Origin: an uncultured Clostridia bacterium
GTDB taxonomy: Bacteria > Bacillota > Clostridia > Christensenellales > Aristaeellaceae
Direction: 5' to 3'
DNA length: 37,090 bases
Assembly: GCA_934615235.1 (NCBI GenBank)
Contig: CAKTTL010000021.1
Location: 1-37,090, forward strand
A model generated the notes under the pieces. That model was not told where the DNA came from and did no database searches. It worked only from the letters and a program-made list of their open reading frames with translations. Positions 1 through 9,641 of the stretch are shown here, piece after piece. Positions within the stretch are counted from its first letter, which is position 1, and each line of letters opens with the position of its first letter. A program made the translations under genes and the position numbers.

Positions 1-20
1 CTCCGAAGGAAACCGCTTTT

Positions 21-60
21 GCCGCATCCGCCGCCCGAAAGGGGCGGCGGATGCGGCTTT
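21..60 (+). terminator. Strong hairpin terminator of a gene upstream of the window
   Basis: A 16-bp perfect stem (21-36 with 42-57) around a GAAA-containing loop is followed by TTTGCTG. It most likely ends transcription of a gene whose body lies before position 1. The T-run is short, so its strength as a terminator is inferred from the stem. It could also serve the minus-strand glycosidase as a distal terminator, because AAAA precedes the stem on that side. Confidence 0.6.
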
Positions 61-161
61 GCTGTGTTGGGGGAGAGCGCTGCTAAATCGAGGCTTTCCG
101 ACACAGAAATGGCGGAAAAGACGCCGTGATGGAGTCTCAGGGAATTTTTCAGATACACCCT

Positions 162-225
162 AAGCGGCTTTCTTGGGGAGAGCGCGAGAGGGGGCTTCTT
201 TCTTCTGAAAGAAGCCCCCTCTCGC
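162..225 (+). repeat. Intergenic hairpin repeat, copy A
   Basis: The head AAGCGGCTTTCT (162-173) is followed by GGGGAGAGCGCGAG and then by a perfect 19-bp stem: GCGAGAGGGGGCTTCTTTC (184-202), loop TTCT, and its exact complement (207-225). It lies 33 bases past the stop codon of the minus-strand glycosidase. Related copies are at 14,175-14,495, 15,290, 25,688 and 30,956. No T-run follows on either strand, so it is not a classical intrinsic terminator. Confidence 0.85.
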
Positions 226-258
226 AGATCCCTCGTTTTTGTACCGCGGCGCTGCGGT

Positions 259-3200
259 TCACAGCTCGCTGGATTCTTCGGCGAGAATGGATATTTCAGG
301 CGCTTTGAGAATTCCGAGCGGATGCAGCTGATATTCGTTCAGCCACAGATCTCCTTCGGAGCGCCATGAATCGGGATTCTGATAGAAGTATACGCCCTGT
401 TCATGATGGACCTGTCCAAAGCCGTTCTGTCTCAGGCCGAAGCATTCGATTTCGATTTCGTGCTCTCCGGCAGCGACGGGAGCGGTGACGAGCGTATAGG
501 GAGAGAACACGATTTTTCCGGCGAAAGCGCCGTCGACCCGCACATCCATCAGCGCCGCGCGGTATTTGGGGATGCGGATGCGCAGCCTGCCCGGCTGCTC
601 CGCGCAGACGGTGAAACGATAGGTAAAGTTCCCGGTCGAGAACGGGAAGCCCTGCGGCACGATGCTGCCAAAGCCGATCTGAGCCGGGGATTCCGTCAGC
701 GTTTTTTCCGTGCCGTTCAGTCGAACGCCGAACTGGCCGAGCAGGTAGCACCATTCCAGATTGGTTCGCTTGCCGAATGGAACGGTCAGTTCCAGCGTGT
801 TTTGCCCCTTGCGGAGGGGCGGCAGCGCTACGCGCTCGATGGCCTTGTCCACATAATAGCCCTGCGTAACCGGGGGAACCGGTTCGCCGTTGAGCTGAAT
901 CTGCGTCTCCGAGGCGCATTCCAGCGCAAGCTCGGCGCCGGAAAGCTCCGTTTCGCTATGGAAATGGAACGAAAGGCGCAGCGTATGCGCAGTCTGCTCC
1001 GGCGGCAGCAGATAGGGCTGAAGAACATGCTTTGCACGGCGCGGAATGCCGAGCTGATCGCGGCAGATGCTGTCGACCTTCAGCAGTTCCGTCTCGTCCT
1101 GCCATTCGCCGCCGTCGAGCGAAAAGCGCGCCATATCCAGAAGAAGCGCGTTGGGCTCTTTTGTCGAGAAGGCGACGGAGACGGGCGTTTTTACCGCGCA
1201 GAGCGCGGAAGCCTGTTCAGAAGCCGCCTTCGATTCCAGACGGCCGGGCGCAAGCTGAAGCAGCAGGCTGTCCTGCGCATGCCAGGTGCGCCAGAGAATC
1301 GTCTGCCCGTTTTGGTATGCGGCAGGACACGGCGTAATCGCGCCGGTCATCGTGTCATAGAGCGTGCAGGCGTATTCTCCGCGGATGCTGATGCGCACGC
1401 GCGGCGCGTCGTCAACGTCGGGACAGACGGGGTTTTTGCCGCGCGCGATAAACAGCCAGAGGTTGTCGCCTTCGCAGCGCAGCTGATGAAGCAGGAAATC
1501 CGTGCGGGATCCGTCTTCCGTGCGGATATCGACGAAGCGCACATCTTCAAGCGCCGACAAAATGGCGGACGCCGTAAACGGCAGGCGTTCAGAACGCTCA
1601 TAGAGCGGGCGGACGCTGTCGTCAGGAAGAGAATCGACCAGCATGGGGCACTCGTCCAGGAAGATGAGACGGCCGCCCGCGTCGCGGAAAGCTTCCAGAC
1701 GCGCAAGCGTTGTGGAACGCAGCGTGCGGCAGGCCGGAACGAGAATCACGTCGTACGCCATTGCGCCGACCTGAAGCGGAGCGCCGCCTCTGGCGCACTG
1801 CGAAGGCAGGAGCGATTCGCTGATAAAATCAAAGCTGAGGCTGCCGAAAAGAAGCGTTTCCGTCAAATCGGTGAAATGCTTCTCCAGCTGATCGCGAATT
1901 GCGCGCGTCTGCTCGGACGGCCCCCAGTGAATCCAGTAGCTTTCAATCGGATGAATCACGCCGATGCGAACCTTCGGCTTGCCGCGCGTGAGCGCGGTAT
2001 TCAGGCGCGCAAAATGATTTTCGATCAGGGAGAACTGATCGCACCAGGGAGACTGATAGCCGATGCAGGTCGGGAAATCGCGCTTCGCTTCTCCCTTCAT
2101 GCTCATCCACGTCAGGTGCGGCACGCGTACCGTGACGCCCAGCGCGGCCTGCCAGTCACCCTGCAGTTTGAAACCGCGGAAATCATAATCCCAGCCGGTG
2201 ACGCCGTACAGCTCGGAAAGCATGGCTTTTACGCCCAGCTGGTGCTTGACCGACTGCGCCTGCTGGAGCGTGTTATACTCATGGCGATCGCAGAGGATGT
2301 CGACGCCCGGCATATCGGAGAAAGCGCGGTAGGAACGCATCGCTTCGCCGATGACTTTCGTCTGCGATTCAAGCGTTTCCTCGTGCAGCAGATGACCGGA
2401 CAGCATGAGCCCGTTTTTGCGGCACCAGGCCCCAAGCGTATCGGCGAATGCGCTGGCGAACATTTCGGTTGTCAGGTCGTGAAAACGGTAGCGGACGAGG
2501 GAAACGCGGCCGTCCGGAAGCTCCCAGAACAGCTCGGGCAGCGAGTCCAGCAAATCCTCGCCGTACCGGCGGGCGTATTCGGGCGTCAGCGAAGAGGACC
2601 AGGTGAAGAAAATATCGTTGGTGCTGTCGGCGAAGGGGAGCGTGCCTTTGATGGCAAAGCTTGGCTCGTCTGTAAAAATGGCGGGGATGGATTTGCCGAA
2701 GCTGTCGCCGACAACTTCGCGGTAACGTTCATGCGTGATGGAGACGAAGTATTCCACCGCGCTGCGGTTCAGCGTATCGATGTAGGCCTGATTGTTGAAC
2801 CAGGCGCTGGGAGCGGCATATTCGGCGTAAGCATACCATTTTTGCCCGCGCGCAGGCGCGTCGGCCGAAATGCGGCGATAGCGCAGCAGGCAGCCGGATT
2901 CGTCGAGTTCCACGTCGTATGCGCCGAGAAGGTCGCCGTTTTCTTCCCGGTTTCCGCCGCGGCCGGTCGCCCTGGTTCCCAGATCTTTGACCGGGCCGGC
3001 TTCGCCGTACGCTTTGGTGGTCCAAAGCAGGTTCATTGCGCGGAATTCCGGATGGCCGGCCGTAACGCGGCCGCCCGCGGTGCCGGAGGGCCAGCGGTCT
3101 TCATCGTACAACCAGGTGAGCAAACCGCTGCTTTCGCCTTTATGCAGGCAGTATTTTACAAGCTCCATATATTCGTCGGAAAGGTAGGGCGTCTGAAGTC

Positions 3201-3384
3201 CGGTGCGCACGTGGATGTGGTAACCGCCCATGCCCATGCGCCGGAAGGTTTCAATCTGCTCGTCGAGCTTATCCTTTGTAATTTCACAGTTCCATGCCCA
3301 AAACGGCGCGCCGCGATATTCGCACGGCGGGTTCATAAAAAAGGAAGAGGAAAGTGAGGCTTCTTCGTTGCGGTAGAGATTCAT
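259..3384 (-). CDS. GH106-like glycoside hydrolase (alpha-L-rhamnosidase-type), 1041 aa
   Basis: Large, probably cytoplasmic glycosidase; no signal peptide is visible. The N-terminal stretch APFWAWN...GMGGYHIHVRTGLQT...WLYDEDRWPSG (about residues 26-103) is the hallmark opening of the GH106/alpha-L-rhamnosidase family, and IFTDEPSF near residue 236 fits an acidic active-site loop. The C-terminal third (about 790-1000) has the beta-rich, jelly-roll character of GH2-type sugar-binding domains. Length matches the family (about 1000-1100 aa). It is divergent from the ABC importer operon and has its own promoter, so it probably acts on the imported oligosaccharide. A rhamnulokinase gene at 19,927 is consistent with rhamnose release, but the substrate is inferred. 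The start is ATG at 3384, behind a weak purine-rich site. Confidence 0.8.
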   Translation of the reverse strand: MNLYRNEEASLSSSFFMNPPCEYRGAPFWAWNCEITKDKLDEQIETFRRMGMGGYHIHVRTGLQTPYLSDEYMELVKYCLHKGESSGLLTWLYDEDRWPSGTAGGRVTAGHPEFRAMNLLWTTKAYGEAGPVKDLGTRATGRGGNREENGDLLGAYDVELDESGCLLRYRRISADAPARGQKWYAYAEYAAPSAWFNNQAYIDTLNRSAVEYFVSITHERYREVVGDSFGKSIPAIFTDEPSFAIKGTLPFADSTNDIFFTWSSSLTPEYARRYGEDLLDSLPELFWELPDGRVSLVRYRFHDLTTEMFASAFADTLGAWCRKNGLMLSGHLLHEETLESQTKVIGEAMRSYRAFSDMPGVDILCDRHEYNTLQQAQSVKHQLGVKAMLSELYGVTGWDYDFRGFKLQGDWQAALGVTVRVPHLTWMSMKGEAKRDFPTCIGYQSPWCDQFSLIENHFARLNTALTRGKPKVRIGVIHPIESYWIHWGPSEQTRAIRDQLEKHFTDLTETLLFGSLSFDFISESLLPSQCARGGAPLQVGAMAYDVILVPACRTLRSTTLARLEAFRDAGGRLIFLDECPMLVDSLPDDSVRPLYERSERLPFTASAILSALEDVRFVDIRTEDGSRTDFLLHQLRCEGDNLWLFIARGKNPVCPDVDDAPRVRISIRGEYACTLYDTMTGAITPCPAAYQNGQTILWRTWHAQDSLLLQLAPGRLESKAASEQASALCAVKTPVSVAFSTKEPNALLLDMARFSLDGGEWQDETELLKVDSICRDQLGIPRRAKHVLQPYLLPPEQTAHTLRLSFHFHSETELSGAELALECASETQIQLNGEPVPPVTQGYYVDKAIERVALPPLRKGQNTLELTVPFGKRTNLEWCYLLGQFGVRLNGTEKTLTESPAQIGFGSIVPQGFPFSTGNFTYRFTVCAEQPGRLRIRIPKYRAALMDVRVDGAFAGKIVFSPYTLVTAPVAAGEHEIEIECFGLRQNGFGQVHHEQGVYFYQNPDSWRSEGDLWLNEYQLHPLGILKAPEISILAEESSEL

Positions 3385-3436
3385 GCGTTCATCTCTCTTT
3401 TCTTCAAAATACTCGCGTGAGCTTTATGTAACCTTT

Positions 3437-3464
3437 ATTATACGAAGAAACTTTTTTGTGTCAA
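3437..3464 (-). promoter_or_regulatory. Sigma-A type promoter for the GH106-like gene
   Basis: On the minus strand TTGACA (3464-3459) and TATAAT (3442-3437) are separated by 16 bases. Both boxes are perfect consensus. It points at the glycosidase start 53 bases downstream. Confidence 0.8.
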
Positions 3465-3681
3465 ATGGAGAGGAAGAAACGCGCAAAAAAAGCGGGGACA
3501 GAATTGCATCGGCGCGCCGAATTCCGCGTTTTTTCGCAAAAAAGAGAAGGCTGAAGTTTCGCCGAAGGGACGATAAACGCCGGGAAAGGACGAAAAAAGC
3601 GCGACAATTTTATCTGGACGGCTAAAAAAAACGGGAGGATTTTAATCTTGAGGGCGTTTTTTTGCTGAAAATTTGTCCAGC

Positions 3682-3710
3682 TTGACTTCCAAACAAAAAA
3701 GACAGATAGT
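3682..3710 (+). promoter_or_regulatory. Candidate promoter of the sugar ABC transporter operon
   Basis: TTGACT (3682-3687) is followed after 17 bases by GATAGT (3705-3710), 58 bases before the first permease start. The -10 box is weak (4 of 6), as expected for an operon that needs an activator such as the AraC-type protein at 7437. The rest of the 3385-3768 divergent gap is A/T-rich and shows no gene. Confidence 0.45.
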
Positions 3711-3768
3711 AATAAAGGATTTTTTACAAGCCGCGGCGCGAACTGCGGAGTATGAAGGAGGAGACATC

Positions 3769-4704
3769 TTGACAACCTCAACTCGGAAGTCTGGCAGAAC
3801 GAACAGACTGCTGCATCGGGAGTTCGCGCACTGGCAGCTGTATTTGCTGGCGCTGCCCGCCATCATTTATATTCTGGTGTTTTGCTACAAGCCGATGTAC
3901 GGTATCGTCATCGCATTTAAGAACTTTACGTTTCGCGGCGGAATCTGGGGCAGCAAATGGGTCGGACTGTATCACTTCAAACGCCTGTTTGCTTCCTACT
4001 GGTTCCCGATCATTCTCCGGAATACGCTGACGCTCAGTCTGCTCTCCATTCTGATCACTTTCCCGGTACCGATCGTGCTGGCTCTGATGGTGAATGAAGT
4101 GAGCAATGCGCGGGTCAAGAAACTGTTTCAGACCGTTTCCTACGCGCCGCATTTTATTTCGACGGTCGTTATGTGCGGCATGGTGATTCTTTTTCTGAAA
4201 CCGACCAGCGGTCTGATCAATAATTTCCTGGCGGCGCTCGGACAGGAACGCGTGTACTTCATGCAGAACCCGGCGTATTTCAAATGGATCTACGTGCTCA
4301 GCGACGTATGGCAGAACACGGGATGGAATGCGATCATCTATTTTGCGGCGCTTTCCGCGATTGACAAGGAGCAGGTGGAAGCGGCGGAAGTGGACGGCGC
4401 GAGCCGGATGCAGATCATTCTCCATGTGAACCTGCCTGTTCTTGTGCCGACGATCATGGTGATGCTGATTCTCAAATGCGGCCAGGTAATGAATATCGGC
4501 TATGAAAAAGTATACCTTTTGCAGAACGACGCGAATTTGCTCGGCTCGGAAGTGATTTCCACGTTCGTCTATAAAATGGGCATTGAGTCGAATGAGTTTT
4601 CGTTCTCGACGGCGACGGGATTGCTGAACTCTGTAATCAACGCGATTGTCCTGGTGCTGGCCAACACGTTTTCCAAGCGTATGACGCAGTCCGGTTTGTG
4701 GTAA
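3769..4704 (+). CDS. Sugar ABC transporter permease, LplB type (CUT1)
   Basis: Inner-membrane subunit of a binding-protein-dependent oligosaccharide importer, 311 aa. About six hydrophobic segments are visible, beginning with LYLLALPAIIYILVFCYKP, and the EAA loop that contacts the ATPase reads EAAEVDGASRMQII. I chose the TTG at 3769 because AAGGAGGAG (3755-3763) sits at ideal distance; the reading frame is open back to an ATG at 3673 that has no ribosome binding site. The second permease follows 16 bases later. No ATPase gene lies in the locus, so a shared MsmX/UgpC-type ATPase encoded elsewhere is likely (inference from the family). Confidence 0.9.
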   Translation: MTTSTRKSGRTNRLLHREFAHWQLYLLALPAIIYILVFCYKPMYGIVIAFKNFTFRGGIWGSKWVGLYHFKRLFASYWFPIILRNTLTLSLLSILITFPVPIVLALMVNEVSNARVKKLFQTVSYAPHFISTVVMCGMVILFLKPTSGLINNFLAALGQERVYFMQNPAYFKWIYVLSDVWQNTGWNAIIYFAALSAIDKEQVEAAEVDGASRMQIILHVNLPVLVPTIMVMLILKCGQVMNIGYEKVYLLQNDANLLGSEVISTFVYKMGIESNEFSFSTATGLLNSVINAIVLVLANTFSKRMTQSGLW

Positions 4705-4720
4705 AAGGAGGGGAACGAGT

Positions 4721-5653
4721 ATGACGCAGATGACGGCGAAGGCCTCGCACATCCGGAAAAGCCGCGGAGACAACGTTTTCGGCGCGGTTGTGTATGTGAT
4801 TCTGTTTCTCCTTTTTGTGGTAACGCTCTACCCGATGCTGTATGTCCTCAGCGCGTCGTTCAGCGATCCGAACGCGGTTGCCGGCGGCGAGATGGTGCTG
4901 CTTCCGGTGGGCCCGTCGCTTCAGGCGTACGAGTACATTTTGCAGTATAAGGACATTTGGATTGGTTACGCCAACACGATTTTCTATACCGTCGTGGGTA
5001 CGGCGATCAACCTCGCGGTAACGCTTCCGTGCGCGTATGCGTTTTCGCGCAGGGATTTTCGCGCGAGAAACGTTTTTATGACGTTGTTTATCATCACCAT
5101 GTATTTTCAGGGCGGCCTGATTCCGAGCTACCTGAACATGCGCAGCCTGGGGCTGGTGGATACTCGCTGGTCGCTGCTGATTCTGGGCGCGGTTTCGGTA
5201 TATAACCTGATCGTCGCCCGCACGTTCTTTGCAAATTCTATTCCGTGGGAATTGCACGAAGCCGCTTTCCTCGACGGATGCAGCGATTTGCGGATTTTCT
5301 TCAAGATTGTCCTGCCGCTTTCGGCCCCGATTACGGTGGTCATGCTGCTCTATTACGGCATCGGCCACTGGAACAGCTACTTTAACGCCTATATCTATCT
5401 TCGCACGAGAAAGCTGTTTCCGCTGCAGGTGTTCCTGCGCGAAATCCTGACGCTGGGCAATTTCATGTCGGAGATGACCGACTCGGCCAGCTATTCCGCG
5501 GAAGAAATCGCCTATTTTACCAAACAGGCGGAGACGGCGAACATGATGAAATACGCGATTATCGTCGCGTCGACCGCGCCGATGCTGATTCTCTATCCGT
5601 TCCTGGAAAAATATTTCGCCAAGGGCGTGATGATCGGCTCGGTGAAGGGATGA
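4721..5653 (+). CDS. Sugar ABC transporter permease, YtcP type (CUT1)
   Basis: Second membrane subunit of the importer, 310 aa. It carries the family start pattern (a first membrane helix near residues 23-45, then SASFSDPNAV), several further helices, and the EAA loop HEAAFLDGCSDLRIFFKIVLP. It ends with the typical short tail KYFAKGVMIGSVKG. AAAGGAGGGG precedes the ATG. It is the expected partner of the LplB-type permease just upstream and the binding protein just downstream. Confidence 0.92.
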   Translation: MTQMTAKASHIRKSRGDNVFGAVVYVILFLLFVVTLYPMLYVLSASFSDPNAVAGGEMVLLPVGPSLQAYEYILQYKDIWIGYANTIFYTVVGTAINLAVTLPCAYAFSRRDFRARNVFMTLFIITMYFQGGLIPSYLNMRSLGLVDTRWSLLILGAVSVYNLIVARTFFANSIPWELHEAAFLDGCSDLRIFFKIVLPLSAPITVVMLLYYGIGHWNSYFNAYIYLRTRKLFPLQVFLREILTLGNFMSEMTDSASYSAEEIAYFTKQAETANMMKYAIIVASTAPMLILYPFLEKYFAKGVMIGSVKG

Positions 5654-5706
5654 CAAAGGTCCATCCCGGCGAAAGCCGGTGGAGAATATATCAAGGAGGA
5701 AAACCC

Positions 5707-7311
5707 ATGAAAAAGACTCTTGCAATCCTGCTGGCAATGGTGCTGGCGCTGTCCCTGATTCCCGGCGCGTTCGCCGAAGAAACGGCTAAGATCCAGGTTG
5801 CCTTTGCGGGCGACCAGGTGATTGACTGGACCCAGAACGACATGGTGAAATGGATCAAGGATAACTATGGCCTGGAAATGGAATGCACCTATTATCCCAC
5901 CGACGCGTGGATGAATCAGCTGTCCCTGATGCTGCTCACCGACGAGCTGCCGGACATGATTTACAACAACACGCTGGCCAACTTCACCACCATCAACTCC
6001 TATGGCGACGAAGGCTACTTCCTCAATTTCCGCGATTATCTCGACGTGATGCCCAACTTTAAGGCGCATCTGGAAAAGTATCCGGAATACGCCGCCTTTA
6101 TCACGGCTCCCAGCGGCGCCATCTATTCCATGTCCCGCGTGAACCCCACCGGTATTGTGATGGACGACTCCAAGGCGCAGATCAACACCACGTGGCTCAA
6201 GAACGTGGGCAAGGAAATCCCCACCACGCTGGACGAGCTGTACGACGTGCTGTGCGCGTTCCGCGATCAGGACGCCAACGGAAACGGCGACCCGACCGAT
6301 GAAATCCCGATGAGCTATTGCAACGCTTCCGCCGGCAGCTATCGCCTTGAATGGAACATTCGCGCCGCTTACGGCATCTATTCCGATCAGCGCAGCTACT
6401 GCCTGCAGGCCGATGAAAACAACAACGTCTACATCGCCGAAACCACCGAGGGCTACAAGGATTTCCTCAAGTACATGCACAAGCTGTACTCCGAGGGACT
6501 GCTGGACAGCGAAACCTACATCCAGACCAACGACGAATTCCGCTCCAAGCAGGCGCAGAACATTGTCGGCTTCGGTAATGATTCCAGCACGATGTCTCTC
6601 AAGAGCGGCCTGGGCGAGGATACCTGGGATTACTGCGTTTCCTTCCAGTCCGACGTGACCGGCAAGAAGGCCTATGTGCTGGGCACCTACTGGCTCAACA
6701 ACCCGCGTCTGTGCGTGAGCGCGACGACTGAACATGCGGAAGAGCTCTGCAAGCTGATCGACTACTTTCTCACGAGCGAAGGCGCTGAATTCTCCTGCAT
6801 GGGTCTGGAAGGCGTTAACTTCGATTATGTCGATACCGATCTGGGCATTCGCAAATACGACTACACCAAGTACATGACGGAAGCGGGCTTTGCGGATTCC
6901 GTGTCGTATCTGAAGGAAAAGGGCATCATCGATTCGATGTTCTATCTTCTCACCTTCGACTATGTGCAGGAATATCTCAACACGCTGACCGACGAGCAGC
7001 TCGAGGAGTTCATCGCGAAGGACACCGATAACACGTTCCGCTCCACGTCCACCCGCGTACGCGCGCTGCGCGCTTCCGATCTGGTCAAGGCGTTCCCCAC
7101 TCTGAACTACACCGAAGAGCAGTCGAACGCCCGCAAGGATATCTATACCGACATCACCAATTACATCAACAACATGAAGGTCCAGTTCATTACGGGCGTC
7201 GTTGATATCGACGGCTACTGGGATACCTTCGTGGAGACGCTGAATTCTCAGGGACTCGATACCATTCTGGCTGTCGACCAGGAAGCTTATAACACCTATC
7301 TCGGCATCTGA
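5707..7311 (+). CDS. Extracellular oligosaccharide-binding protein of the ABC importer
   Basis: Solute receptor of the CUT1 importer, 534 aa. The ATG at 5707 follows AAGGAGGAAAA closely and opens a classic signal peptide: MKKT, a hydrophobic core, then cleavage likely after AFA near residue 23. There is no lipobox cysteine, which is unusual for a binding protein of a single-membrane Firmicute. The mature part has the usual large, Tyr/Trp-rich family 1 binding-protein composition (for example GLEMECTYYPTDAW). Codon choice shifts to C-ending codons, like tuf in this window, which suggests very high expression. Confidence 0.9.
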   Translation: MKKTLAILLAMVLALSLIPGAFAEETAKIQVAFAGDQVIDWTQNDMVKWIKDNYGLEMECTYYPTDAWMNQLSLMLLTDELPDMIYNNTLANFTTINSYGDEGYFLNFRDYLDVMPNFKAHLEKYPEYAAFITAPSGAIYSMSRVNPTGIVMDDSKAQINTTWLKNVGKEIPTTLDELYDVLCAFRDQDANGNGDPTDEIPMSYCNASAGSYRLEWNIRAAYGIYSDQRSYCLQADENNNVYIAETTEGYKDFLKYMHKLYSEGLLDSETYIQTNDEFRSKQAQNIVGFGNDSSTMSLKSGLGEDTWDYCVSFQSDVTGKKAYVLGTYWLNNPRLCVSATTEHAEELCKLIDYFLTSEGAEFSCMGLEGVNFDYVDTDLGIRKYDYTKYMTEAGFADSVSYLKEKGIIDSMFYLLTFDYVQEYLNTLTDEQLEEFIAKDTDNTFRSTSTRVRALRASDLVKAFPTLNYTEEQSNARKDIYTDITNYINNMKVQFITGVVDIDGYWDTFVETLNSQGLDTILAVDQEAYNTYLGI

Positions 7312-7322
7312 TCGGCAGGAAT

Positions 7323-7370
7323 TGTTTCACGCTTCGCAGAATTGAACGCTGAGAAGCGTGAAACATTTTA
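7323..7370 (+). terminator. Hairpin 3' of the binding-protein gene
   Basis: A perfect 13-bp stem TGTTTCACGCTTC (7323-7335) with its complement (7353-7365) has a 17-base loop and is followed by TTTTACTG. It lies 11 bases after the stop codon. It probably trims or ends the abundant binding-protein transcript before the regulator gene. Confidence 0.6.
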
Positions 7371-7376
7371 CTGAGG

Positions 7377-7410
7377 AATATCCTGCCGCGACACCGGCAG
7401 GATATTTCTC
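7377..7410 (+). terminator. Second hairpin before the AraC-type gene
   Basis: AATATCCTGCC (7377-7387) pairs perfectly with 7396-7406 across an 8-base loop, followed by TCTC. Together with the hairpin at 7323 it makes a tandem pair that could separate expression of the transporter from the regulator. The T-run is poor, so partial termination or 3'-end protection is as likely as full termination. Confidence 0.5.
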
Positions 7411-7436
7411 GGGGGTAATGATACGGAGGGACGCGC

Positions 7437-9641
7437 ATGAAAAGAACGAACCGATATCTGGTCAGGTTTGTATCGATCTATCTGTGCGTCCTGCTTCCGA
7501 TGCTGTTTGCGAGCGCTTCCGTGACGCGATCGACCGTATCCGCCCTGCGGCGGATGGCCACCGAACAATTGCAGAGCAATGTGAAAAAGTTTTCAGATAT
7601 GCTCAACAATATGTATACGAATTATAACGCGTCCAGCGTTTATCTTTCGCTCCAGCCCGAGCTGACGGCGAGGAAAATGTGCAAAAACCAGCAGGAAACC
7701 AGCGCAGGCATTTCGCTGCTTAACTTTGCAAACCAGTTTAATTCCGATACGAACGATATTTTCATCTGCTACGGAACGGACGTCGTATACTCGGGGAAAG
7801 GCCTTTCGCATATTTCTTCGCTGTTCGGGCTGACGTTCCAATGTACGGCGGAAAGTATCCGCAGCGCGGAAAAGCTGATTTTCAGCGGCGAAAACGGCGT
7901 TTGCTGCCTGTGGAACAGCACGTCCGGCGGATATCTGCTGATGCACTATGTCACGCGGGCCCGGGGAGAAATGGGCGTTGAATCGGTCAATTTTGTAATC
8001 CCTTTCTCGAGGCTGATTTCCTATTTTGTGCCGCTGGACGATCAGCGGGAGGCGCAGCTCGCGCTGCATTTTGACGACGGCGATACGGTCGTGTTCTATC
8101 GCAGCGGCGGCGAAACGTTCAAGGTTACGAACGCCGCCGGGCTCAAGCCGATAGCCGACGCGATTACGATCAATGAAGAAAATGCCGCTTTCGGCATCCG
8201 CATCGAAGCGCAGTATGACGCCGCTGCGATTCTGGCGCAGGTGCGCCGGAATAAAAGCATAAACGTGGCGATTATCGCGGTGGGCATGCTGCTTTCCATG
8301 CTTCTGTCGTTCTACTTCGGGTTCGACCGCAGCAAGCGCGTGCGTCAGCTTGAAGCGCTGGCCAAGGGGGAGAAGGTTCTTGCGGCGCGCGAACGCGCGG
8401 ACGAGTTCTCGTCGATTCAGAACCTGATTTACGCTTCCCTGCGGGAAACGGAGCGGATTTATGCCAGCCAGCAGGTCTATCGGGACGGCTTCTGCCGCCA
8501 GTTTTCCCGGCTGCTTTTTGCAGGCGGCTATAAAAGCCGCAACGCGCTGATTTCCAACATGAAGCTGTGCGGCGTGGAACTGCTGGAGCAGTACTACATG
8601 CTGGTGGGCGTGCGCGTGGCGGAGCAGCGGGAAGAGCAGTGCCTCGCGCCTGTCGAAGCGCTGGCGGGCAGCGCGCTGCATTGCACCGTATATATTTTTG
8701 ATCAGCCGGTGCTGGTGTTCCTGCGCGAACTGCCAAACGAGGATGAAAAACAGACGCTCCGCCAGGCTTATGCGCGTCAGCTGAAAGAGGCGCTGGACGG
8801 TCTTCCGGTTCAGATTGGCATGAGCTGCGTTTACAGCGATATTATGCTTGTGCACCATGCGTATACGGACGTGGAGCGGATTTTTGAACAGTTCCCCGCG
8901 GCGAGCGGGTTTGTCTGCCGGGAGAGCCTTGTGGAAGCGCCGGATCTGGCCGTGCGCCTGAGCGATACGGAATTGCGGCGCTTTACGGAAGCCGTTGAAC
9001 GGCCGGACGAAGCGCAGGCGCAGAAGCTTCTGCAGCAGATGCTGGAGAAAATCCGCCTGAGCGCGTGTTCGGAGGGGAATCGAACGTTCCTGCGGTATTC
9101 GATTACGCAGGCGCTTTTGCAGGCGATTCAAACGGAACAGGAGCGCAGGGAACTCGTCGCGCGGATCGTGCAGATGGACGTGGCTTCGACAAAATCCTTT
9201 GAAAAGGATATGCAGGCGCTGGTTTCGCAGTGCTGCCGGGAGCCGGTCAACGTATCGGATTTTGAAAAGCTTCTGGACTATATCCGGCAGAATTACCAGA
9301 ACCCGAGCTTTTCGGCGGAAATGGCCGCGTCTTTTGCGGGCGTGTCGACGCCGTATCTGAGCCGGATGTTCAAGGCGAAGATGGGGATGACGTATATTGA
9401 TTTCCTGACGGGGCTGCGTATGGGAAGGGCGCTGGAACTGATCCAGCGAACCGACATGCCGATCAAGGAGATTGTGGAGCAGGTGGGCTATATCGACGTA
9501 TCCGGATTCCGCAGGAAATTCAAAGCCGTTTACGGCATGAGCGTGAGCGAATATAAAAACAACATGAACAGGAAAGAAGGGCAAGCATGTATCGTTCCAT
9601 CCGTCCCGGAAAATACTGGTACGACACAGAAGGAAAACTGA
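7437..9641 (+). CDS. Membrane-anchored AraC-family regulator (YesN/LytTR-like one-component sensor)
   Basis: 734-aa one-component regulator. An N-terminal membrane helix (about residues 9-30), an extracellular sensing region, and a second helix (about 275-296, NVAIIAVGMLLSMLLSFYFGF region) are followed by a cytoplasmic part that ends in a two-helix-turn-helix AraC domain (about 615-720; FAGVSTPYLSRMFKAKMG and the second helix VGYIDVSGFRRKFK). Such proteins commonly activate the adjacent sugar transporter genes when the ligand is outside the cell. GGAGGG (7425-7430) places the start at 7437. Its end overlaps the GH43-like gene by 55 bases. Confidence 0.88.
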   Translation: MKRTNRYLVRFVSIYLCVLLPMLFASASVTRSTVSALRRMATEQLQSNVKKFSDMLNNMYTNYNASSVYLSLQPELTARKMCKNQQETSAGISLLNFANQFNSDTNDIFICYGTDVVYSGKGLSHISSLFGLTFQCTAESIRSAEKLIFSGENGVCCLWNSTSGGYLLMHYVTRARGEMGVESVNFVIPFSRLISYFVPLDDQREAQLALHFDDGDTVVFYRSGGETFKVTNAAGLKPIADAITINEENAAFGIRIEAQYDAAAILAQVRRNKSINVAIIAVGMLLSMLLSFYFGFDRSKRVRQLEALAKGEKVLAARERADEFSSIQNLIYASLRETERIYASQQVYRDGFCRQFSRLLFAGGYKSRNALISNMKLCGVELLEQYYMLVGVRVAEQREEQCLAPVEALAGSALHCTVYIFDQPVLVFLRELPNEDEKQTLRQAYARQLKEALDGLPVQIGMSCVYSDIMLVHHAYTDVERIFEQFPAASGFVCRESLVEAPDLAVRLSDTELRRFTEAVERPDEAQAQKLLQQMLEKIRLSACSEGNRTFLRYSITQALLQAIQTEQERRELVARIVQMDVASTKSFEKDMQALVSQCCREPVNVSDFEKLLDYIRQNYQNPSFSAEMAASFAGVSTPYLSRMFKAKMGMTYIDFLTGLRMGRALELIQRTDMPIKEIVEQVGYIDVSGFRRKFKAVYGMSVSEYKNNMNRKEGQACIVPSVPENTGTTQKEN

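Noticed and set aside
403..3357. Long plus-strand open frame opposite the GH106-like gene
   Set aside because: Antisense to a gene with clear family motifs; long open antisense frames are expected in GC-rich coding DNA, and this one has no ribosome binding site or recognisable motif.
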